Source: Planctomycetia bacterium (GTDB taxonomy: Bacteria > Planctomycetota > Phycisphaerae > FEN-1346). From it: a stretch of DNA of 47,806 bases. A program made the translations under genes and the position numbers. Below are positions 27,188 to 36,500 of this stretch, in pieces. The DNA lies in assembly GCA_003170085.1 (NCBI GenBank), contig PMZT01000103.1, forward strand, positions 1 through 47,806. The letters run 5' to 3'. Each line of letters opens with the position of its first letter. Within the stretch, counting starts at the first letter, position 1. The notes under the pieces are model-generated. The model saw only the letters and a list, made by a program, of their open reading frames with translations. It had not been told where the DNA came from and searched no databases.

Positions 27188-29685
27188 TGGCCACGGCACG
27201 CACACACGCGGTTCAACGTGTTTCCCGGGCGCTGGAGTTTCGCTCCGCTTCGGAAGTGGGCAGTTTCCTTCTGACGTGCCTGGAGGTAGCGTCCCTGGCG
27301 CGCGGCACCCCTGTCTTTGACGAATGCTTGAACCGTATTCGCATCCGGAAACAGCCTCCTTATTGGGTGCACCTCCGGGTGATGGCTGACGTGGAGACCG
27401 TGGCCACGCTCATGCGTATCGCGGCCGCCAACGGAGGCACGGCCCACAAGCTCGAGGAAATGACCGCGGCGTACGAAGAGGTCGAACTGGCCAAGTTCCT
27501 CCGCCGCATCCGGCTGCAACCTCTTTCCGCCCAGGTGGCGTCCGATCGCCTGCTTCTGGCCCTGTGGGGATTCGATACGAAGCAATTGCGCGAGGCCCTC
27601 TTGGTGCTGAATGACATCGCTACGGCGCGCTGCGAGGTGGCGTTCATTGAAGCCGGCACGCCCGACATGCCGTCGTTCCTGATTCGCCTTCAGGGGTTGA
27701 CCCATCCGGACGCGGTTCTCAGTTGGGCTGCCGGCAGCAAGGGCAAGGTCGAGGTGTTTGTCCCGTACCAGGCGGAGGTCCATGCGGGGTTCTACGTGCG
27801 GCATGGCTACCGATTCCCGGTGGCCGGCCTGGACACGCTGGCGGACGTTCAGTCCGAACTGGTTCTGCTACGGCCGACCGAGAAGGGGGCCGCTCAGTGG
27901 GTTGTTTTTGCCGAGAAGCAACTGCACTTCTTCCGCAAAATGCACGAGGTGCTGGGCGCGGAGGTGAGCGCGACGGAATCCCCGCTGCTGGAATTGCGGG
28001 AAGGCCAGTGCGCCAACCGACTGCCTCTGGAACTCGCCCTTGTCGGCGACGGAGAAGGCACGCCCCTGCGCCTCTGGCAACTCGACAGAGTGATCGACCT
28101 CCAGCGTCAGAAACTCAACGAATTGGAGCGCCGCCGGCTTCGGTTGGCTTCCGGCAAGTTCGGCGATGTGTACTTCGCGTATCGGTTCGAGCAGCGTGGC
28201 GCAGACCGGCTGAATCCCCTGCTGATCCGTTTTCTCCAGCAGCGATTGGGCATCCTGGCCGAGTATGAGTACACCTGGTGCCAACCGGCCGATGGCCCCG
28301 GCTACCATCTGCTCGTGGCGCAGCGGACGGAGCGGCAACTCGGTTTCGGCGTTCAGTTGGCCGACGCGGTCTACTTCCAGCCCGAGGAATATCGCCGCTG
28401 GGGTGTTAACCTGTATTTGCCGGTCGGCCGGCGCCTTGTCCCGGGGCTGGGTGTCGATGATGCCGTTCCGCTCCTCCAGCAATTACTCGAGAAGACCCAG
28501 ACCCACGATGCCTCCGCGATTCTGTGGGATGACCTGGGAGCGGGCAAGGTCTTGGAAACCCGTGTTCTGGAAACCCAGCCGCTCCTGAGTCAGTTCCGTG
28601 TCCTGAACGCCTTCCAGCGGGCGGAGGCCCGCCAGGTGGCCGAGCAAACCCGGAAGACACTGATCGACCAATTGCGCCAGACTCGCGAGAGCCTGACCTT
28701 GTCCTGCCGCGATATCGAGCAGGACATCCTCACCTACATCGGTGCCCGTTGCGAGGAGATTGAAACAACCTACAAGGACCTCAACGAGAAGGTGGTGAAG
28801 GCCGAGAGCGAACTGGTCTGCTACGAGCCCGAGGTGGCCCGTGTCGCCGATTTCATCGAGCATATTCCGAACCTGTGGGCGGACTTCGTCCGAGCAGTCG
28901 TTGACCTGAACCGCCAGCTTGGCCGGGACCGGCAGGAGGCCTACGAGAATCTTCGCAACGAGTACGTGTACGAACATCGTCGGCTCCGGGCCATCGCCGC
29001 GTGCCATCGGGACCTGGCGGCCCAAATCCAACTGGCGGTGGACAAAGTGGCGATCGACCACGATGCCTTGGCCAAGGACTTGAGCCAGGCGGCCGAGACG
29101 CTCCGGCAGGGACGCGAGGTCAATGCCAAGCTCTTTGGAATCTGTGTCGAGATTCGCGACGCCTTCGAGAAACTGGCGGTTCGGCTCAAGGCCATCGCGG
29201 CGGTCCAGCAGAAGGCCGATCGCATCCAGACGGCGATCGACTCCGTCGATCAGCAGGAGCGAGAGGCCCGCGAACGTCTCAAACGCCTCGAAACCATCCG
29301 CGAACAGATGCGCGACCGCGAAGATAAACTCAAGCAGACCCAGGCCGAAGTCCAGGCCAAGGAGATCGACTCGGTCTCCAAGGCCGCCGAATTGACAAGG
29401 GCCGAGGATGCCCTGGTCCAACGCCTCCGCGATGCCGCCGCGAGGCTCCAGCGGCTCGAAGAGGACCTCCAGCGAATTGTCGCGGAGTCGCGGCAAACCG
29501 ACGAGCTATTCGCCGCCATCGATGAAGAGGCGGAGATGCTCAGGCGGAGGGCCGGCATCGTCGACCGCTGGCAGACGCATGCCGCCGCCTGGGCGGACTA
29601 TCTGAACGCCCAATACGGCGGTCTCCACCAAAAAGACGGCCAGGCCCGCGCGAAGGCCACGCCGGTGCCGCCTCCGAAGGGATAA
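27187..29685 (+). CDS. Large coiled-coil protein of unknown function
   Basis: 832 residues. The first 450 residues are mixed alpha/beta without a recognised family (for example PYWVHLRVMADVETVATLMR, LEVFVPYQ-like strands, ASGKFGDVYFAYRF near 320). Residues about 475-800 form a long coiled coil with heptad Leu and many Glu/Arg/Gln (QQEREARERLKRLETIREQM). The tail is Pro/Lys rich. There is no signal peptide or membrane helix. FGDVYFAY superficially resembles a kinase loop but no HRD or DFG follows. The start overlaps the vWA gene stop, so it is probably a subunit of the same assembly, perhaps a structural rod or bridge to the membrane protein at 30285. The function is not recognised. Confidence 0.85.
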   Translation: MATARTHAVQRVSRALEFRSASEVGSFLLTCLEVASLARGTPVFDECLNRIRIRKQPPYWVHLRVMADVETVATLMRIAAANGGTAHKLEEMTAAYEEVELAKFLRRIRLQPLSAQVASDRLLLALWGFDTKQLREALLVLNDIATARCEVAFIEAGTPDMPSFLIRLQGLTHPDAVLSWAAGSKGKVEVFVPYQAEVHAGFYVRHGYRFPVAGLDTLADVQSELVLLRPTEKGAAQWVVFAEKQLHFFRKMHEVLGAEVSATESPLLELREGQCANRLPLELALVGDGEGTPLRLWQLDRVIDLQRQKLNELERRRLRLASGKFGDVYFAYRFEQRGADRLNPLLIRFLQQRLGILAEYEYTWCQPADGPGYHLLVAQRTERQLGFGVQLADAVYFQPEEYRRWGVNLYLPVGRRLVPGLGVDDAVPLLQQLLEKTQTHDASAILWDDLGAGKVLETRVLETQPLLSQFRVLNAFQRAEARQVAEQTRKTLIDQLRQTRESLTLSCRDIEQDILTYIGARCEEIETTYKDLNEKVVKAESELVCYEPEVARVADFIEHIPNLWADFVRAVVDLNRQLGRDRQEAYENLRNEYVYEHRRLRAIAACHRDLAAQIQLAVDKVAIDHDALAKDLSQAAETLRQGREVNAKLFGICVEIRDAFEKLAVRLKAIAAVQQKADRIQTAIDSVDQQEREARERLKRLETIREQMRDREDKLKQTQAEVQAKEIDSVSKAAELTRAEDALVQRLRDAAARLQRLEEDLQRIVAESRQTDELFAAIDEEAEMLRRRAGIVDRWQTHAAAWADYLNAQYGGLHQKDGQARAKATPVPPPKG

Positions 29686-29691
29686 CGCTTG

Positions 29692-30288
29692 ATGCCATTG
29701 AACGATCATCCGAAGCCGCCGGCCGTGCCGGAGCAGCGAACGCCCGAGTTCCTGGCGGCACTGGATCTCCTCAGGAATCGCCTGGAAGCCTTGCCGGCGC
29801 TGGCGGCTGCCTTCGAGAAAGCCTTGCAGCCTGTCCGGACCCGCGTGGCGGCGATGGAAAAACAGGCGGCCACACTCCAAGCCATCGGTGAGGGCCGAGC
29901 GCCCGAGGTTCAGAAGGCCTTGACGCAGGGTAAGGCCGAATTCGACCGCCAGGCGGAACGGATCTGGGCGGCGGCGCACCGGATGACCGAGCGCAGGCAG
30001 CAGTTGCTCGCCCTGATGGGGGTCCAGCGTCTGGTGATTCGCGATTTCGTGGACGAGACCGCCAACCAGGATGCCCTGTGCACGTGCGGCCGAGCCATCG
30101 CCGCGGAGGGGACCGACGCGTACCTGAAGATGCGTCAGTGGATCGGTGGCCGGTTGGAGCGTTGGAGTCCGCGCCACCGAGGACCAGCGCCGGATGACTT
30201 GGGGAAAATCCTGGGGGTTCTGCCCGATCTGGAGCAGGCAGCGCCTTCCGTGCCGGCGCCGCCCGTGCCGGCTGAGGACACGCTGTGA
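29692..30288 (+). CDS. Small helical/coiled-coil protein
   Basis: 198 residues from the ATG at 29692, 6 bases after the previous stop. The N-terminal 130 residues are helical with coiled-coil character (FLAALDLLRNRLEALPALAA, MEKQAATLQAIGEG). A short cysteine pair (ALCTCGRAIAAEGTD) and a Pro-rich tail follow. No family is recognised. The TGA overlaps the GTG of the next gene (GTGA, 30285-30288), the third such GTGA coupling in this operon. It may be a partner of the larger coiled-coil protein before it or an adaptor for the membrane protein after it. Confidence 0.75.
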   Translation: MPLNDHPKPPAVPEQRTPEFLAALDLLRNRLEALPALAAAFEKALQPVRTRVAAMEKQAATLQAIGEGRAPEVQKALTQGKAEFDRQAERIWAAAHRMTERRQQLLALMGVQRLVIRDFVDETANQDALCTCGRAIAAEGTDAYLKMRQWIGGRLERWSPRHRGPAPDDLGKILGVLPDLEQAAPSVPAPPVPAEDTL

Positions 30289-32672
30289 TCTGGATATACG
30301 ACAATCTGATTCTTTATGCGGTTTTCGCCGTGTACTTCCAGGCGATCTGGCTCTGGATGCCGCCCCTGCTCGTTGCTGTTCTTCTGACGCCCCTGCACCG
30401 ATCCTCGGCCAAGGGCCTGACCTTGGGGCTTCTTCTCTGGCACGTGGTCTGCCTGTGTGCGTGGGACATGCACCGGTATGCCCCTGTGGCCGCGTGGGTT
30501 CTCGGCGGGGCGCTAATCCTTCGCCTCGCCGTGTGGGTCTGGTACGTGGCCCCTCACGGATGGTTCAGCACGGCGCTGATCCGCGCCAGCCTGTGGTTCG
30601 ATCCTGGTTGCAGTTACCTGTTTGACTTGGCGCGTGCGCGGCGGGGTTTGCCGGTCCTGCGGTCGCCTCGGCAGCGAAGAGACAACCTGCCCGCCATGGT
30701 CGCGCTGAAGACCCCATGCGGCCGCGTCTTCCTCGCGTTCGCTGCGATGTGCGACCTGGCGATCGGGCTTTACCCGCGATTGCCGGCCTATTGGCGGCTG
30801 GGACAAGGGACGGTCGATCTCGCCCAACCGCATGTGCGGGCCGTTCTGGAAAGCCAGCTTGCTCGCGTCCAGAACGAGGTGCGGCAAGCCTACCAAGACA
30901 CATCCTTGGGGACGTGGCTGAAACGGACGCCGCGGGAAAACGTGGAACAGGAACGCCTCGTTCGTCTGCACACGGAGCAACTGGCCCATCTTTACGAGGC
31001 CCTCGGAGAGTATGAGTACTTCCTGCGGCCGATGCCGAAGAAAGCCCGGCGGGACCTCCTCGGCGCGCATAATCAATTCCTGGAGGCGTGGCGCACCCGC
31101 TGTCGGTACGAGCACCTGTGGACCGAGGATGGCTTGGCGGCATTGGATGCGAGCGAACCGGCAACGCGGGCGGACGAGCCTGCGCCGGCCCCGTCGCCCG
31201 CGCCCGCCGGACCCATGAGCGACGAGGACCGTGCCTTGGCCGAGGAACTTCTTCAGTCGGAACTCGAAGGCCGGGCGGGACAGCCGGCAGGCGATACGAT
31301 TCTCGCCGATGAAGGCGCGGCGGAAGTCCGTGAGTCTCCCGCGGTATCGGCGAGCGTCCTGGTAACGGAGGAGGACCAGGCTTCTGAGAAGCCTGGTGGG
31401 ATCGAGGGCGACGCCGCTGCCGAAGAGCCCGCGGCGGCGGTTGCCACGGTCGTTCGCTCCAAAGACCGGCACGACGAAGCAGGGGTCGCGGCCCAAGACG
31501 GCGAACCGGGAGCCTCCATCGGTTCAGACGATCCCACGGGGGGGAAGGAAACAGGCGACACCGACGAACTGCTGTTTCGGACTGCCGCCGAGTTGGCCGG
31601 GGAGCGGCGGGCGTCCGCCCTCGGCAAAGACGGGGAACTGCCGACTGAGATGCTCGCGGATCATTGTCTGGCCGCACGCCACCGCGATGTCTGCGATGCC
31701 TGCGCCTGCATGGAAGTGACGCTGCATCTTGACCCGCCCGCCCACTTGGCACAGGCGGTTGCGCAGGCCCGGCCCTTCTTGCAGGACGAGCGTACGTGGG
31801 CGCCGGTTTTCCATCTGCTGGTCATGTACTGTGCGCGGTCCGACTGGACCGGTGAAGAGGCCGATCGCCTGCACATGGCGGTCATCAAGAGGCTGTGGAC
31901 CGACGTCTCCGACCGGGTTCAACGATTTCGGCCGGACTCCCCTCTGGACGAAAGAAGGGCGATTCTCAAAGCCAGGAGGGCCTTGGCGAGCCTGTTGCTG
32001 AGTCGTCGCGATTATGCTCTCATCCGTTCACTGTATCGGTCCTCCCAACTGACCCTCGTCGGCGAACTGGAAATCCTGGCCGAGGCGTGTGCGATGCTAT
32101 CCGAACAAGTCGGGGGCAATCAGGAACTGCGGAGCATCTTACGCTACGAGGCGATGGATCACTACTTCCGCGCGGGATACCGGGGCGTGTGGCGGCCCGA
32201 TGTATCGGAGCATCTGATTGGCCGTGTCGGTTCGCCGCGGCGCCAACTGGAGATCGTCAGGGAAAGCGCTCCGCCGGTTGCGGAAATCGCGCAGCCTCCC
32301 GCCGCCCCTCGCAAGAAGCCGCCCCAGGCGTCGGCCGTGTCGCCGGCTCCGGCGAACCAGAAACGCGTCGAAGGGGGGAAAGTGCGGAAGGATCCGGCGG
32401 CCAAGCAGGGACCGGAACTCCTCCAGGCCATCGCCGCCAGACTCGCCGGCACGTCGATCACCCTCAAGGCAAAGGCCAACGAACTCGGGAATCTGTACGA
32501 ACCGGTCACCGCGGAGCGCATCGCCAAGGCCCTGGCGACCGAAGGCTACAAGATCGCCCCAAAGCAGATCGCCATGGCAGGGCCGATCCGCACACTCAAC
32601 AAGTACCGCGTTCTGATCCGTCTGGCCCAGGGTATCGAGGCGGAAATCGGCGTATGGGTTGTGCCGGAGTAG
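30285..32672 (+). CDS. Membrane protein with C-terminal ribosomal-protein-L9-C-like domain
   Basis: 795 residues from the GTG at 30285. The N-terminus has three or four hydrophobic helices (about 8-35, 45-60, 66-88). A cytoplasmic stretch, an acidic Ala/Glu-rich disordered region (about 290-440), a Cys/His cluster near 460 (CLAARHRDVCDACAC) and a helical region (to about 640) follow. After a basic Pro/Lys linker, residues about 710-795 read like the C-terminal domain of ribosomal protein L9: ANELGNLYEPVTAERIAKAL, then KQIAMAGPIRTLNKYRV and a final EAEIGVWVV, matching L9's GKLFGSVT..DIA.AL / I.L..PIK.LG.Y.V / A...V.VV. There is no L9 N-domain. It could tether the complex to ribosomes or rRNA at the membrane, but that is speculation. 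Confidence 0.88.
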   Translation: MIWIYDNLILYAVFAVYFQAIWLWMPPLLVAVLLTPLHRSSAKGLTLGLLLWHVVCLCAWDMHRYAPVAAWVLGGALILRLAVWVWYVAPHGWFSTALIRASLWFDPGCSYLFDLARARRGLPVLRSPRQRRDNLPAMVALKTPCGRVFLAFAAMCDLAIGLYPRLPAYWRLGQGTVDLAQPHVRAVLESQLARVQNEVRQAYQDTSLGTWLKRTPRENVEQERLVRLHTEQLAHLYEALGEYEYFLRPMPKKARRDLLGAHNQFLEAWRTRCRYEHLWTEDGLAALDASEPATRADEPAPAPSPAPAGPMSDEDRALAEELLQSELEGRAGQPAGDTILADEGAAEVRESPAVSASVLVTEEDQASEKPGGIEGDAAAEEPAAAVATVVRSKDRHDEAGVAAQDGEPGASIGSDDPTGGKETGDTDELLFRTAAELAGERRASALGKDGELPTEMLADHCLAARHRDVCDACACMEVTLHLDPPAHLAQAVAQARPFLQDERTWAPVFHLLVMYCARSDWTGEEADRLHMAVIKRLWTDVSDRVQRFRPDSPLDERRAILKARRALASLLLSRRDYALIRSLYRSSQLTLVGELEILAEACAMLSEQVGGNQELRSILRYEAMDHYFRAGYRGVWRPDVSEHLIGRVGSPRRQLEIVRESAPPVAEIAQPPAAPRKKPPQASAVSPAPANQKRVEGGKVRKDPAAKQGPELLQAIAARLAGTSITLKAKANELGNLYEPVTAERIAKALATEGYKIAPKQIAMAGPIRTLNKYRVLIRLAQGIEAEIGVWVVPE

Positions 32673-32683
32673 GAGCGCTGACG

Positions 32684-32776
32684 ATGCGCCAGACTCGCCA
32701 GGAGCGGCTCGGGCAGAGGTCGGCCGGAGGCGAAGGCGAGGTCATCCTGATATCCGCCGGGCATCGGACCATTTGA
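32684..32776 (+). CDS. Possible 30-residue small protein
   Basis: An ATG at 32684 follows AGGAG at 32671-32675 with 8-base spacing, and the frame runs 30 codons to a TGA at 32774-32776. The peptide is basic and Gln/Arg/Gly rich, with no membrane helix. It occupies the 138-base gap between the L9-like membrane protein and the next gene, which has its own AGGAG. The ribosome binding site is the only support; it may be chance. Confidence 0.2.
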   Translation: MRQTRQERLGQRSAGGEGEVILISAGHRTI

Positions 32777-32810
32777 GGAAACCAGGGAAACCGAAGAAAA
32801 GGAGAAGGCC

Positions 32811-33473
32811 ATGGGGATTCTTGACTGGTTGCGTGAGAAGAAGACGCAAAGTGCCGCCTCGGGGGCCTCAGACGGCAAGGCCTACTCGGAACGCGACAAC
32901 CTCGGCACACGTCATGAAAATTTCGCGGAGGCCAGCACCTGGTGGGTGGTCAACCTGACGAAAGACAAGGGCGGTTTTGCCGTTTACACGTTTGGCAAAG
33001 AAAGCGATGCGCGCGAGGCCATGTTGGAGTTGGATTACATCCATCAGGCCAGGGACTCGGGCAAGCTGATCTCCACCGAGCCGATCATGTTCGGCGTCTA
33101 TCGCCGCGAGGATGGCGTGTGGGAGACGGAAATCGTGGGCAAGCCCGTAACGCGGACCATGTGGTTGGCCGCCTGCGCCGCCTTCGAGAAGCACGGCGGC
33201 AAACGCAAGGGGGTAAGCGATCCACCCCCGGAAGCTCCCGCTCGGAAAACTCCGGCAATCGACGATGGGGCCAAGGTTGAGTACGTGCGAGAGGACCGGC
33301 GGCAAGCGCCAACCGGCCAGACGATGATCTACAAGGTCTACAAAGGCCCCAGCGCAAGCGCCGCCAAGGCCTTCCTGACAAAGAACCCGGTCAGCAAGCC
33401 TCTGCTCTACCTCGTGGTGGAGACCCCGGAAGGCAACTTCTGCCGCGATATCCAAGGTATGTATCAGGAGTAA
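32811..33473 (+). CDS. Small soluble protein of unknown function, last gene of the operon
   Basis: 220 residues, with an AGGAG site just upstream of the ATG at 32811. Two small alpha/beta halves are joined by a Pro-rich linker (about 140-155). The first holds WWVVNLTKDKGGFAVYTFGK, a helix (DAREAMLELDYI) and a strand (MFGVYRRED). The second is MIYKVYKGPSASAAKAFLTK followed by LLYLVVETPEGNF. The halves share an outline of strand, helix and edge strands, so an internal duplication is possible. No family is recognised, and no signal peptide or membrane helix is present. The stop is 65 bases from the converging stop of the next minus-strand gene, and no clear terminator lies between them. Confidence 0.8.
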   Translation: MGILDWLREKKTQSAASGASDGKAYSERDNLGTRHENFAEASTWWVVNLTKDKGGFAVYTFGKESDAREAMLELDYIHQARDSGKLISTEPIMFGVYRREDGVWETEIVGKPVTRTMWLAACAAFEKHGGKRKGVSDPPPEAPARKTPAIDDGAKVEYVREDRRQAPTGQTMIYKVYKGPSASAAKAFLTKNPVSKPLLYLVVETPEGNFCRDIQGMYQE

Positions 33474-33538
33474 GCAATGACCGACCGAGAGTGCGACAAC
33501 ATGATGTCTCGGCAACGTCTTTCCGAATCTTTCCGGGC

Positions 33539-36500
33539 TCAGACCGCCCCCCGAACCTCCTCCCCCCTGGCGAGCCTGATCACGCGGGCGGTTGAGATAC
33601 TACGCGGGTAAGGCCATTTCAAGCCCAAAAGTCGGCCGTGTCGCCGCAGGGTGATAATGTCCGGTTTCTGCAAAGTAGAATTGTCTACTTCCGGAGTGGA
33701 TACGCCAGCAGGACTGCAAAAGAGTGGGTCATCGAGGCTTAAGAAGCCGGTTTCCGTTCTCCTGCCCGAGCTACCGACGGGAATCGGCACCCCGGTGGTG
33801 ATGAACTGCACTTCCAGCCACGGCAACGACCCCGCCTGTTCAACGGTCACGGTGACCCCGGCTTGGCCGGAGGGCATGGCGTAATCGGCTTTCTCGACGG
33901 GACACTCCGCAAACCAGTGCCAGTTCTCGTCATACACGATCGCCGTGTCGCCGCCGGTGTATTGCAGGAACTGGCCGCTCGCGACAACGCCGCGCACACG
34001 CAGTTGGCCTGTGCCGACGCGGACGACAGGGTTCCGCAGCGTCACGGGGATTTCGCCCAGCGCGGAGAGTTGCTCGACCTTGACGGTTGCTTTCGCGTGG
34101 GGCGGGAGTTCGCCGAAGCCGATCCTGACGCTGCGCACTTTCGAGTAGTCGGTGCTCTTGGTTTCCATTCGCCAGCCCCAGGCGCTGCTGGCCCAGGAAA
34201 CTTCGCCGTTGGGAATTTCGACGTACCGGCGGCCATTGAAATCAATCGGAAGCACATAATCGCGGCGGCCGAGCTCCACAAGCACGAGTGCGCCGCTGTT
34301 GTCGCCTGTCAGCCACAGACCCAGCCCGCGCCGCCGCGTCATGTCCACGGCGAGGTTCCACGACGGGAGTTGTTCGATCTCGCGCTGCATCCGGTCGCCC
34401 GGATTGAAGGCCGTAAGCACCAGCGTGTTGCCCTCGAGCCGGGCGCCAGTGGAACCGTCCGCGTGAATCGCCTGTGCGCCGGCAGGCTGGAGCAGAACGT
34501 TCTCCACGGCGGCGCTCCCGGCGGCAGCAGTGGCCGCCTTGCTCTCCGGGTTAAACGCGGGCAGAACATGGATAATGAACTGAAGCGGCTGCGCAGCCTC
34601 GGGGTTCTCGAGCAAAAGAGTCTCGCCCGGCCTGATGAACTGTCGCGGAGAGATCGGGCCGTGTTCCTGGCCGTGTTGCCAAGGGATGTCGCCGGCCTTG
34701 CGTATAAGAACGCGCGTGGGAACGACCTCGTAACGGCCGTCCACGCACCTGGCCACCGGCACCACGGGCGAGCAGAGATGGTGGTTGAACTGCGCCGAGG
34801 CGCCCTTGGGCCGGCTGAAAAAGGCGTCGATGCGTTCGCGCTGCTCTTCGGTCAGCAACGTGCTGACTTCCTTCCAGGTGGCGAGGGCCTCGAGGAATTG
34901 GCCGGTCAGGCCGTGCGCCTTGAGCACTTGCGGCGTCACGCCGAACATCGGCTCCGGTTTGCAGATGCCCAGCGCGCCGCCGAGGTTGCCCTGGCTGAGC
35001 GTGAAATGCGCATCGAGCAGCGTGGTCGCCGGGCGCGACGGCGTGGCCAGCGTCACCGGCACGCTGTAGTTGCCGTGGCTGTAGGCGCAACTGCCGCGCA
35101 TGAGCCGGCGGGAGGAATTCAACCGGTACTCGAACCAGGCGGCCGGCCTTCGCCCCGAGCTGTCGTGCGACGTCGTCGGGTGATCGAGCGCTTCGTAGAG
35201 GCGCGCGGCGAACTTGCGATAGCCCCAATCGCCCTCGTACCGATGAATCTCGGCGCCGTCGAATTCCGCGTGCTCAACGAGGCAACGATTCAACAAGCCG
35301 GCGTAGTTCCGCGCGATTTCGTCGAGCAACGTCGAGTCGTTGTCGGGAACGAAGTTCTGCCCGTACGCGACGAGCAGGCCGGCGGCCTCTTCCCCCTGGG
35401 GGTGGGCGGCCGCCTTCGTCGAGCCTTGGCCGCGCTGGCAACGCTTCAAGGTCCACGTGCCGTCCGGCGCCGGTTCGATCTCGCCGATTCGGACAAGCTC
35501 GTCTCCGAGGCGCAGCATGTTCCATTCGAAGAAACGCGGATAAATCGGCCGATGCTGCGCGGGCGGGACCACGCCGGGCGCGGGCTGGAGAATGAGCGTC
35601 GTGTCGGCGGCCCCGCCGTCGCGTGCAAGCCGCCCGCTACCCCACGTGGCGAGGCGACGGTCGGGTTTCAGGCCGACATAGAGCGGATCGCGCAGGCCGA
35701 TGCCGCCGCTCACGTAGTGCAGGGCAAGATACATGCCCTGGCTTCGCACGAACTCGGCGAACTCCCGCAGATCCGTTTCACCGCGCGGAAAGACCGTGCG
35801 GTTGACCGCCCAGTTGAGATCGGTGCTCGGCCAGAACGCGTCCGTCCGCCAGGTGTCCGTAAACAGGTAGATCTGCCTGATGCCCGCGCGGCGGGCGAAC
35901 TCCACGCCCTCGTGAAGTTCCGCGATGCTCCGGCCCGCCAGGATAAGCTGGCTGCGGTCGGCGAAGCGGCGCTGCCAATCGGCCATCCAGCGGCGGGCGC
36001 GCTCCTCGGTCCACGCGCCTTCCCCCTTCGGATGCGGCAACTTCTCTTCCACCCAGAGGCGCAGCAACGTCGCGTCCTCATCCTCATCGCCGGTCTTCTC
36101 GTAAATCGCAAACCCGCCGAGCGGATCCTGCGGCGAACGATGCCACAACTCCCGCCACTCCACGCGCACGCCCTCGGGGACGTTGTCCGCGTGCGTCATG
36201 TAATCCAGGTCCAGCACCCGCAGACTCGGATCGGCGTTCATCTCGAAATACAGCGTCTCGAACCGCTCCGGCGGCACCCCCTCGACTCGTTCAATGCGCA
36301 GCGCCACGTGCCGCCGCCCGCGCGCCACGCGAAAGAGAACCGTCTTCGCGCCGTCTTCGCTACGGGCCAAGAGCCGGCCATCAGGCTGCAGGGACAGATT
36401 CGTCAGCCGCACGGGTGCCGCCACGGCCGTCTTCAGATAGAAGCCTTGGCCGCCATTGCCGGCGCGCAGCAACTCCGCGCTATCGGCTTTGCGCCGGCAC

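Noticed and set aside
27187-29685. Kinase-like loop FGDVYFAY near residue 320
   Set aside because: No catalytic HRD or DFG motifs follow, so a kinase domain is not supported.
33477-33611. 44-codon open frame after the last operon gene, with AGGAG upstream
   Set aside because: It overlaps the converging gene's 3' end by about 70 bases and shows no domain or composition of interest; the ribosome binding site alone is weak support.
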